Of a stretch of 64,000 bases of DNA, positions 1 through 11,600 are shown piece after piece. The translations under genes were made by a program, and so were the position numbers. Below the pieces are notes generated by a model that ran no database searches, was not told the DNA's origin, and was given only the letters and a program-made list of their open reading frames with translations. Positions within the stretch are counted from its first letter, which is position 1. Each line of letters begins with the position of its first letter. Origin of the DNA: Liolophura sinensis (lineage: Eukaryota > Mollusca > Polyplacophora > Chitonida > Chitonidae); NCBI RefSeq assembly GCF_032854445.1, contig NC_088304.1, positions 18,551,704-18,615,703 of the forward strand. The letters run 5' to 3'.

Positions 1-560
1 TTTGTGATAGAAGTATACCCTTGTTACTTCAGTATATGATTGTGACTGCAGAATATGATTGTGACAACAGAATATCATACTGACAGCAGTATCTCACTTT
101 GACTATAGAATATCGCTGTGATATCATTGTTACTGCAGTATATCACTCTGACAGCAGTATATCATTGTGACAGCAGAATATCACTGTGACAGCATTATAT
201 CATTGTGACTAGTATATCACTGTAAATTCAGTATATCATTATGACAGCAATATATTATTGTGACAGCAATGTATCCTTGTGACTCCAGTATATCGTGTGA
301 CAGCAGTATATCATTGTAAAAGAAGTGTAACATTGTCATTGCAATATATCTCTGTGAATGCAGTATATCACTGTGACAGCAGTATATCACTGTGACAGCA
401 TTATATCACTGTGACAGCAGTGTATCACCGTGAGGGCAGTATATCACGGCTACAGCAGCATATCATTGTGACAGCAGTATATCACTGTGACAGCAGTGTA
501 TCACCGTGAGGGCAGTATACCACGGCTACAGCAGTATATCATTGTGACAGCAGTATATCA
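1..560. repeat. Irregular ~18-bp tandem repeat
   Basis: The stretch is a diverged tandem array of a roughly 18-bp unit of the type 'cagtatatcactgtgaca', with many substitutions and small indels. No gene is visible. It grades into the more regular 76-bp array that follows. Confidence 0.85.
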
Positions 561-1160
561 TTGTGACAGCTGTACATCGTTGTGGCAGTGGTATACCATG
601 GTGACAACAGTATATCATTGTTATAACAGTAGGTCCTTGTGACTGCTGTACGTCGCTGTGACAGTGGTATACCATGGTGACAACAGTATATCATTGTGAT
701 AACAGTAGGTCCTTGTGACTGTTGTACGTCGCTGTGACAGTGGTATACCATGGTGACAACAGTATATCATTGTTATAACAGTAGGTCCTTGTGACTGTTG
801 TACGTCGCTGTGACAGTGGTATACCATGGTGACAACAGTATATCATTGTTATAACAGTAGGTCCTTGTGACTGCTGTACGTCGCTGTGACAGTGGTATAC
901 CATGGTGACAACAGTATATCATTGTTATAACAGTAGGTCCTTGTGACTGTTGTACGTCGCTGTGACAGTGGTATACCATGGTGACAACAGTATATCATTG
1001 TGATAACAGTATGTCCTTGTGACTGTTGTGCGTCGCTGTGACAGTGGTATACCATGGTGACAACAGTATATCATTGTTATAACAGTAGATCCTTATGACT
1101 GCTGTACCTTGTTGTGACAGTGGTATACCATGGTGACAGCAGTCCCCTTTATCTTTCTGT
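560..1160. repeat. 76-bp higher-order minisatellite
   Basis: About seven copies of a 76-bp unit, itself built of four diverged 18-20 bp subunits. Each copy contains 'gtggtataccatggtgac' followed by 'cagtatatcattgt'. Copies are very similar, so the higher-order unit expanded recently from the older 18-bp array upstream. The overlapping 68-80 residue minus-strand reading frames here follow from the repeat and are not genes. Confidence 0.9.
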
Positions 1161-1184
1161 GACAGCAGTGCCAGTATTGTAGCT

Positions 1185-1372
1185 TCTCAAACAGTCTCTC
1201 CGGCCGTACGTGGGAAGGTCTGGCAGCAAACTGCGGATGGTCGTGGGTTTCCCCCGGGCTGTGCCCGGTTTTCTCCCACCATAATGCTGGCCGCCGTCGT
1301 ATAAGTGAAATATTCTTGAGTACGGCGTAAAACACCAGTCAAATAAATCGAATAAATAAATCAAACAGCAGT
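1185..1372 (+). mobile_element. SINE family A copy (5'-truncated)
   Basis: It carries the family A body ('ccggccgtacgtgggaaggt', 'taatgctggccgccgtcgta', 'attcttgagtacggcgtaaa') and ends in an (aaat)n tail. Full-length copies in this window start with a tRNA-like head that is absent here. Its junction with the 76-bp array is immediate. Confidence 0.8.
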
Positions 1373-2380
1373 GACGTTTCTAGCACGGACCTACTCATAT
1401 ACATCTACTTTCTTCACCATCGACTGAAACACAAATTCAGGAAATGCAACATCAAGCTAGATGGCAACAATAGTTTTTATTTTACGACAATATTTCTCCA
1501 AGTGCAATAAAGCACAGTCCACGAAGTCAAGGTGATATGTAAGATAAAATAAAAATGCAAAGTAACGCAAGTTCATAAAGCGTCCAGAGTATCACATAGG
1601 AGTGTAAGTATGACAGGCTTTTTTTTGGTAATATTATTTTTTTTTAGGTAATGCTTAAAGAAAACAAATCATTTAAGGGGAAAAAAGGCCGTATGAAAAG
1701 ATTTAATAAAAACAATTAAGCAGCTGTTACACTCACAAAACTGAAAAAGAAAGATTATCAGACCACAGATTTTTGAAAGACATATAACCGTTCATGTTAG
1801 ACATATACGCAATGAAACGTCGACATAATAACCACATATCCATTAAACTTTGTTACTTGAGTGCAGTAGCTGGTGATATTTTGCACCATATGTAGGCAAC
1901 ACTCACGGAATGCATCACTCAAAAGGCATTTAAATATACATGTACGGCATTCACGTAAGTTTACAGCATATCTAATGCACAAAATTATTTAAATTATTAG
2001 AGGGTGTTGTGATATACAATGGGAGTAAGCCTTGCAAAGTTTTGTTCAAGACTCCTAGATTAAAACAATATAAAGCCACAATATTCATAAACACAGCAGA
2101 CAATTTGAAAAGCACTTCAGGCCTCGAAATCAGATACCTACATCTGCTTTATTTCACTTTTAACATTTTATCGTGATGGTTGTGTACCAATGCGGTGCTG
2201 CTCTACCACAGAACAATGAACCAGACTATGACCTCAAACAGATTTGCAGAAACGTGACATTATGAAAATTGATGCAACACAGTGGCAGTGTTTATTTACA
2301 ACGCCCTTAAAGCACACTTCCCAAAAATGTGAAAATCGCTTGCCAGTGCTGTCTATAATAGCTCAGAATCTGCTTGAATG
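1373..2380. other. Gene A 3' UTR / intergenic sequence
   Basis: No protein-coding exon is visible. On the minus strand an AATAAA hexamer (plus-strand tttatt at 2148-2153) lies about 230 bases past the stop codon of gene A and could be its polyadenylation signal; other A/T-rich hexamers occur further on. Confidence 0.35.
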
Positions 2381-2631
2381 TCATTTACTCGGTTTCTTGA
2401 ATTTGTCCTCAGCTATAATGGGTATCCACGCCGATTTGGTGATCACGCCAGCATTTTTGGAGGCCTCGCTGACAAAACTTGACACACTAGACGAGCGTTT
2501 CCCTTTCGAGAGAAAATGCCTTCGAACCAAAATACCTGCGGCTATCACCAAACAGCAGATGGCTACAGACACTCCGACCAGGAGTCCTGTGTTGTCGCTG
2601 TTTTCAGGGTGAACATCCAGCAGTTGAGAAT
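2381..2631 (-). CDS. Gene A last exon: transmembrane helix and cytoplasmic tail
   Basis: The exon starts after the acceptor 'tttttaccacag' and enters in phase 1, matching the donor of the FN3 exon at 4805. It encodes a short stalk ([14 protein letters not shown]), a hydrophobic helix ([20 protein letters not shown]), a stop-transfer cluster ([10 protein letters not shown]) and a serine-rich tail ending FKKPSK before the stop at 2381-2383. This gives a type I topology with a tail of about 50 residues. No kinase, ITAM or other recognised signalling motif is seen. Confidence 0.85.
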
Positions 2632-5600
2632 CTGTGGTAAAAACAATATCAAAACGACAAAACAAAACTGAAAAATTTGGATTTTGTGACATTCTCCTTT
2701 AAGAAGAACACTAGCTATATAATTAGCCTGAAAATGTACAAAAACAGACATATCAAAGTGTTGCTTGCGCTTTACGTGCCTGTTAAGCTGAAAAAAAGGT
2801 TATTAAAATAAACATTTCTATTGTTATGTAAACAACTGCCTTCAGCTTTTAAATTTAGCTTTCCACTGTTTACATATGCTGAGTTCAGGGCCTGCTGTCT
2901 TCCCCTGCCTTAGAATGTTCCAGAATACGTTCAGTTCGGGGCCTGTTTGCTTACAAAAAGTGTTCAGGAATTTTCTTATTCTAGAAAATTCCACCAGTCT
3001 ACATAAGACCTATGAAACAGGTCAAAGGAGGAGAAAGTAGAATTATTGAGAGTTTTGGATGCTTTCGCTGTGTGTTACTTTAGTAGGCCATTTGTGCTGA
3101 ATTTTGGTGTCTTTATAGCCTCTGGCTTTGTTATATCATATCTCCACCGAGCGCTTGTTCAGTCTGAACTTAATTTGTATATTTAATTTGTGCTTATTAC
3201 AGTGCTTATTAGTACACGGACCCTGTCTGTGGATTTGTGTGTATATTTCGTCATACACTCAGTTATACGGTGGATTTTCCCTCTTATGAATATTGCCTCT
3301 GTGCATTTATGCCTGTGTGGTATATATTGTGGAATATATGCGTCCGTTTGGACTTGACACCATTGTACATGTAAGTACTTTAGTATTTGTACAGATATTG
3401 CTATCCTTTCTTGTTAAACTTAAGTACTTTAGTATTTGTATAAGTCTTGCCATCTGTTCTTGTTAAACCTAATAAATTGTTGAAAAATAAAATCTGCTGG
3501 TTTGGTTACTTTTTTGTGCGGCTAAACTGTCGTGTATTTCGAACAAGCCATCTCTTTATAATACAGACAGTTTGGGTCGTAACACTATTCACAGATTGTT
3601 AAGTTGTGTCAGACAGCTCTCCGTGTAGTTTGATGAAACAATTCAGGGTGGTTTGTCCTGTTTCGTCTGTCCTTAAACATGGCTACTGTCGTACGGGTAA
3701 AATATTTCTAATCCAATGGGGGCACATCAACACCCGGGAATGCCTAGGACTAAAATGTATTCCTACACTTTAGGAAGGACAGGCAACGTCATATTTTAAC
3801 AATATATTTTATTAGCCCCGCATCCCCCCCCCCCCCCCCAATCCCCGGTATATAGGCGGGAGACGGTAGGTTATCAAAACGTCAGTCCGTCAGTTTGTCA
3901 CACTAGTGTTTCCCGATAAACCGTTCATAGGTACTGAATTGAAACTTGGTACATGGGTTCACCCTAACGTGTTAAAGATCAAGTTTGAGTTTCAGATGTC
4001 CGCGTTTAATTAGGTCGACTTTTTTCAAAATGGTTCATGATAATCAGTTGAAACAAGAGACGTAGTCTTATCATAGTAGGTTACAGATCAAGCTGGGGTT
4101 TTGGATCCCTATATCTAATGTGGGCAAAACTGTGCCCATTTTGGGCTTCAAAAAGTTTCATTGGTTCAAAAAGACTTCAAAAAGGCTCATTGTATTGTAA
4201 CTTGGTACATAGCTTCACTCTCATGACTTAGAAATGTGATTAGATTCTCGGGTTGTCTTGTCCATTTTCGACAAAAACTAAACGATCGAAATGTCCGCAA
4301 ATATACCAAAAGTGCCGAATGCCATATGTTACGAAATAGACTTTACCAAAGGTTTAGACGACAGATTGGCTATCGATAGTGTTTTTAGCCAATCACAGGC
4401 TTTAATTCCAAAGTACTTATTGACGAAGAAAACGTCTTCATATGAAGACAGTAGAGGCGGAGCTAAAGAAACCGTGCGCCGAGTGAGCAGACATTGATTG
4501 ACAGTTCACCGACCATGTGACATAACAACGGCTGTTGGGTTGACACACTGACAGACCAGTGAGAGGAAGAGAGGGCGTGTCTTTGCATGAAATATCAGTC
4601 GTCTAAATTGGATAGAGGTCATTATGAAAAGTCTTCACGATTATGACGCGGGCTATCCTTCGCTCCGCCCCCGTCATAATCGTGAAGATTTTTCATAATG
4701 ACCTCTATCCTATACATAGAAATATCTCATTAGCAAGAAGAAAAAACAGATTATGTTAAAATTGCGAACAGTGCTGGAAACTGCATACATGTGGCTCTAC
4801 TCACTCATCCGGGCCATGTTAACGGTCAGTCCGATTTCCTCACTTATGTGCGACTTGGTATAGGCAGCTACGTTGACCTCGTAGTCTTCTGGGGGAAAAT
4901 CTCCATCAACCAACATAAACGACTGCTTCCCGGAGACGTTGAAGGCTATCGTTTTGCCGTCAATCTTATTTCGTAGCGTCACGTGATATCCTGGATGATG
5001 TGCAAAGAACTATTTTAACATCAGATGAACACATATCATTTTACCATTGTCAGGCTGACAAAATTGTTACTTGAGTTTTTCTTTGCAGTGTAGCATCATG
5101 CAAAATAAACAACGTTATTCGCATACTTTTGAGGAGACATCTAATTATTTTGCCATGTTAAGCTGACAGGGGTTACTTGAGTTTTTCTTTGCAGTGTACA
5201 TCACATAAAATGAAGATGACAACCATACCTTTCACGAAGTTCTCTGCATACTTGGGAGGGGACCATCTCAGTATCATTTTACCATTTTCAATCTTCACTT
5301 CGAGATCGGAAGGAGGATGCAGATTAAACCTTCCTTCAGATACTAACACGAGAAAAAAAGCAACATGAATGTGTTGATTTATATTTGGGTGAGTGAGTGA
5401 GTGATTGGGGGTCTAACGTCGTGCTTAACACTTTTTCAGTCATATGACGATGAAGGAGTCCTTAGAGTGCATGTAATGTGCCTCCTTGTTGCAGGACGGA
5501 TTTCCACCGCTCTTTTATATAGTGCTGCTTCACTGAGACGACTTACCGAAGGCAAGTAAAGTGCCCCGCCCTTCAGGTCAACCACTCGTTGCACTATCCC

Positions 5601-8600
5601 CTTAATGTTGATCGCCAAGCAAGGAAGTTACAACTTTCTCTTTTAAGGTCTTAGGTGTGACTCGACCCAGGATTGACACTGGATCTACCGCCTCCCGAAG
5701 CGGGCGTTCTACCAGCTGTGCTATCGGGGCCAGTATAACTGAGTGGTGAAAGCAGCTACTGAGGCAAAATGTCAGCAAGTTGCCCTTCTACAAGAGGAAA
5801 GTGTGCCATACTTCCTTCCTCCTTTTACTTTTTTGACGTGTGCACAATGCACTAACGACGAAAGCCCTAAAAAACGATAACAGATATATCAGGAAGCTGA
5901 ATAGGCTATATGAGGCATCCATGTCCTGGCGTAATTATTATTCGTGCTGGATTTCTTACCGGTTAACGTCTAACTTTAATTGCTCTGAAAACTGTTTTTT
6001 CTTTGTCGCAATGATTCTATTAGAGAAAAACGACAACTCAACATAGGCAATAATCACCACCCACAACACTGATAGGCTAAACTTTGGCGAAATTACCACC
6101 CACAAAACTTTGGCGAAATTACCAAACACAACACTGATAGGCTAAACTTCGGCGTAATCACCACCCACAACACTGATAGGCTAAACTTTGGCGAAATTAC
6201 CACCAATAATATTGTCTGGGTACTCACGGCATACACGATCTGACAACATTGTGTGCTCAGCTGGACAAGACGACTCCACGTAATACAACTTTGTCTTCCC
6301 CGATAATAGATGTATGACATTGCTTTCTCTGATAAACAGGGCTGATTGCTCCTCTGCCAGCCGCAGTATCCGGTTCACAGTTTGGTTCAAGTCACTTGAC
6401 ATGCTTTCGAACTGAAACTCACAACTGCCGTTCGAGCACGCTGACAAATTGGTGCACAGATACGCTACGGTGATGTCTACTAACTTTATCACTTCGTCAA
6501 CCTTGGTCACACTGATTCCAACCTGAGAGAAAGTACCATTCTTAAACGTAACAAATGCAATTTCAAAGATTCTTGTCAGACTTGCAGATGTTGGGATTAG
6601 TGGTAGCAACACGGATTCTCCGCCGGAATATACACTCGAAGAGTACTCAACTTGCAGTTTAACTGAAGGACAGGCGGGAGTCTTCAGTTTCACATGAATA
6701 GCAGTTTCAGAAGATTCGGTCGTTCCGTAGGTGTTATTGGCCACACATTTGTACAGGGCAGCAGTGTTGTCTGGTAGGTCACCTAGCACCAGCGTTTTTC
6801 CTGAAGATACTGGCCTAACGCTGTAAGTGGAATACCAGAAAACATCGGCGGTTGGATCTGCAGATACATTACATAGCAAGCTCTGATATTCTCCACGAGA
6901 CAAACTCAATGCCTCTGGCAAATTCCCCACCAACTTAGGAGGGAAGAGGACATTCAAGAACGCTTCTGTTGACGATGCTTGACCAATGTGGTTTTCAGCA
7001 ACGCACCTGTAATGTCCTTCATGGCGGACATTGACGTTCAAAATGGTAAGGAATTTTTGATTAGCATCAGGTATTACAACACCATTCTTGTACCAGGCAA
7101 AAGATGGGTTAGGTACAGAATCCACCTCACAGATTAACGTTACATTTTCAGTTTCCACTGTAGTCGCATTAAGCGGATGAGATCGGATTCTCGGCATGGT
7201 TCCGCAAAATATCTCACTGGCGTCTGCATTAGGAAAGTCGTTCAGTAATTGGGCGCTGAGTTGAGCAATCTCTTCCGTGATTTTTCCCTCCTCTTCAATA
7301 AGGTTGTACATGTGTTGCTCAAATGTCGAAAAACCAAGAGCATAACCTTCTACAAGACTGTAATCCACAGAGTTCATCACTGACCTTACTTTTCCAAGAG
7401 CAAACAGAGCGCAGTCTGTAAATCCAAAACAATCATTGTCAACCTCAAACGTTCTCTGCACATAAGGTTGCATTTCCGTTTTCCAAAGCACTATTACCTT
7501 ATTACTGATGTATGACTGTATAATGTGATCTTGGATCATCCACAAACTGCCAAGCGATGACGCTAACGCACTGGTAACGTCATCGTCTGTAACTTTCAAG
7601 TGTTTGATGGAATGGTCCAATACATCCAGCGATATACCATATTCGCCCGGTAAAGTGTGCGTCTGTGAGATTTTTGTTTGATTTAGAAGAAAATCAACAT
7701 CCAACTCCCCGAAATATGTAGTGACATTTTTTTGTGTGACTGAGGCTTCTTCAGTGACCCTATAAGTAATGTTGTGTAGGAATTGAAGACTTCTTCGAAT
7801 GAACTCTATGTTGGCTGTATAAGCGAGGCACTGCATCTGCCAAAAATGCACACCTGTTTCACCATCTTTCTCGCTCATAGCATTGAATATTTCTGCATGT
7901 GTATCTCTTCGATGTACATTATGAAGAAGCAGAAAGTGTGGGAATTCCAGATTTCTACGTTTTCGTTTCGCTTGTAATTGTCCCATGACCTCTGTCACTA
8001 AACCTTTGGCAGCTCGCCACAAACTTCCTGCAATGTTCGCCAAATCCAGTACAAATTTCCTCTCTACCCAGCCAGTGCTTACAAAGTTCACGTCACAATC
8101 CACATCGAGCTGTGTGTCTGTGACATCTGACAAAGAGATATTAAAACTGCAGTTGCTGACCTCCATATATGTGGACAATTCGCCGTTTGTTAACGCATCA
8201 AGTAGTTCAACACCGGCTTGAAGTGATCGTTTCAAGTTTTCCAACCCGTTGGCAGCTTCAGTAGCCTTTTCTTCAGCCACTTTAAGCCCAGCTTTAGCTC
8301 CCTCGTGGTTACTTTGGTAAAACTTTAACAAGTCTCGACTAGCATTAACATTTATCTCAGCGACGGTGACGTCCACTTCTGCTCTTTCCAGACTCACTCT
8401 GGATGATGGTATGGCAAACCGAGGATCTCCGTATATTAGAGCTCTTTTCTTCCTGCACACGGCGTTAGCTGTCACGCATTTGGGATCAAAGATTCGAGCA
8501 GCGCAGATCATTGGCTTGAAGCATGGGAACTGGACGGACCACCAAAATTCACAATGCCTACCCCATGTCAGGCGACGAGTGCAAACGCTTTCGCATTCAG

Positions 8601-11600
8601 TTATCTGACAAATTCCTGCTAACACTCCACCCGAATACTCTCCTAACTCTCTTATTTTCTCCAACGACTTTCTTGTTCTATCCAGTTGAACGATTGCTGT
8701 ATTAAATGCACTCTCTCCTTCGACGACTTTCTTGCTGGTAATTTCCACGGTTTTTTTGGCAGAAATTACCGTACTTTCAGCAGATAATAGGGAATTTTCC
8801 GCAGTGTCCAAACGACGTTTCGCGTTTTCACCAATGTTACTTACAGCATTCTTTATGTGATCCATTAGGCGTGTATTAAACGCATTGTCCTGGTATCCCA
8901 AGAACTCACCGCTCATCCATACATACCACATTTCGGGCTCTGTGGTGTATTCGGCTCCTACTGTCAACCTACCTGGAAAAACCTCCCACATATTCCCTTT
9001 TGCGGAGCAACGAATACCTTTAGTGGAAATAAACAATTCGCTTGTTGCATTGAGGCCCAGTGAAATGAAGTTAACCTGTAGCCGAGACACAAACGCTGGT
9101 CTTGAGGTGGAGAACGCAATCTCCAGTTTGGATTCAGACTCCGGTGTTAAATATTTCCAGAGAAGCTGATTCCAGATGACTGCATCATCATTCAGATTCC
9201 AAGAATAGACCTGTCCTTGAACTCTGAGCGTTTTGTCCTCTCCAAGGTATGCGTAAAAATCAGAATATCTGGAGAGGCATGGCGTTTCGTCTTCGTCTGA
9301 TGATATAATTCCTCCTTCGAATTCAAAAAACATATCAAGTATTGTGACACCAAACGTACCTTTCAATCCCCACGTTCCCATATCCGGGGCAATAGGTAAA
9401 GTGATGTCGTAAAGAAGGACCAGAAGTTCTCTGAATAAGTCCTTTAGTTCAGCTATGAGAAGGAAAAGATCACCAAAAAGGCCGTCTAAAGTATTGTCCA
9501 GATGGACAGACAAGAAGTCCTTAGCGTCCAGATATGTGCTTTCCAGGTCTGTGGTAAGCTTGCTGACGGATTGAATAAACTTTGCAAAGTCAGCAACGTG
9601 AATGTTGGCCTTCATCATATCGACTATCTGTGTAGACAAGTCTGTGGCTTGATCGGTCATACGACGAAACAAAGAAATGACAGGGGGCGAGGTGACCTCT
9701 GAAAGTTCATTTGATCCAGTCTTCCCCAAGATGGACATTGCAATGTTCTGTAACTTAGTCAGGACTTGTTTCTTGTATTTGTCCCAAAATAAGTTATAGG
9801 CTCGATTCTCCATTCCCTTTGTAAACGTTTTAAAGAACAGTTTTTCTTCATCTGTTTCTAAAGTAAGGTTTGATATCACACGTTGATCTTCGAATAGCTT
9901 GCCGTTGCCAGTACTCATCAAAAAGACGCCGTTTGGATAGCCCCGAGTTTCACAAGTCGAACCAGTGGCATCACCTGCAGACCACCAATGTAATTTATAG
10001 TCGTTTATAATGTCGAATGACGCTTATCAATGTAGAGGGAAAGGTAAATACCTTTAACTATCTTCCAAACTCTTGAAAGGTGGGTACAGCAGCAGTCGTA
10101 AACACTGTAATTATCTAATGACCACTTTGTTTAAGCACTCATTTGAAAGATTCGACTGTTGTCTTAAGATTTCGAAATTTTATCAGTTAAAAAATGGAAA
10201 AATGTCACTGTGTCATTAATAAATGCAACATAATATGCACAGATTTTGGAAGTATAAATTAATCACCTTGATGCGAAGATAAACTGTTATTTCTCGGTAT
10301 GTGAATAATCATATATAAGTAAAGTACATATAACCTGATACTTCCTTTTCGTTCGGTATAACCAGTACTGGTATCCTGTCAGTTTGGGCAATTTGCTTAC
10401 CTTTACCAATGGTCAACACGCCGCTCCTGTTTGAATGTAAACCTTGGATAATGCTGACAGTATGTCGTTCACCAAGTATCATAACTCCCAACTCAGCGGA
10501 CACATTATCCAATCTAAGTAGGAGGTCAGTCGGTTCGACAAACAAGTTGGTGAAGAACTGTAACACCAAAAACAAACAAGATTCCAAAAGTAATGTATAA
10601 CACAGGTGATAATATGTAACTTCAGCTAATTCTCTAATCATCAAAGGCAATTTCCAAACATTGTTATGTTTAGGTAATGCTGAAGAAAAACTCGGAGCAG
10701 TGCGTGAAGCCTTGGCATTGTACGTGTTTTTCAGAAAACCCGAGCCATGAAGACATGGCACTAAATTAACCTTAGCACACACTGGCACGACGAATATCCA
10801 TTCCAAGCATTTGGGCAAAACACTCCTGACCTAAAGTCGCCGCTGAGATACAGAAAAGTCTGGACCCCAACGCCCGCAATAGATAATATAAAATATATGT
10901 ATAGCCGTGAGCATTAAACGTGTTCTAAAAATGACATCTTGTGGGTGAGAACAGTCAGTTCCAGCCCAGTATATTTCAGTTTGTGTGTTTACAGCTAATT
11001 ATATCCTCATATTTGTATGCCCCGTTAAAGCGCGTGTTTTCTGCATTTAGGGTATGGCTTCAGTTGCCTAGCATAAAAGACCCTTCTTTGTAATATTTTG
11101 CTAGTATTTTATGGCTGTGATGCTGAAAGCATTTGCACAGACATACAGAGTTCCAGTGTACATGGATATTGAACTTACACTGTCGACACTCTTGTTGGTA
11201 AGGAAGATCTGCGTTGCTGAATAAATCTTGAAATCAAATGGATTTGATTTGATCGACGCATCACTTGTCACCAATGCTTTAATCCACATGGTTGCATTTT
11301 GGTCTGGCCTGGGAGGATCAAGGGAGAGGTAAGTCATATTTGTATCTGAACAAAAAGTCTGTCAGTTACTTGTTGAATGACGTTGGTCTACCTAGAGCAT
11401 TTCATTTCTTCCTCCCATCAACTTCATTGTCCTCGTATAAGTGGAAAAATTTTGTTTATTTATTTATTTATGTATCTGATTGGTGTTTCACGACGTACTC
11501 AAGAATATTGCCCTTATATGACGGTGGACATCATTATGTTGGGAGGAAACCCACGAACATCCGCAGGTATTTGTCAGACCTTCCCACGTACGGCAGGAGA

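Larger units (their letters stand above)
2632..4804. other. Gene A last intron, repeat-bearing
   Basis: No exon is seen. It contains a poly-C run (about 3826-3839), a dispersed-repeat-like stretch (about 3840-4600) and a near-perfect inverted repeat (4610-4710), listed separately. Confidence 0.6.

Noticed and set aside
5690-5735. tRNA gene
   Set aside because: The A-box and B-box belong to the head of a SINE; no cloverleaf with an anticodon arm and paired acceptor stem could be drawn.
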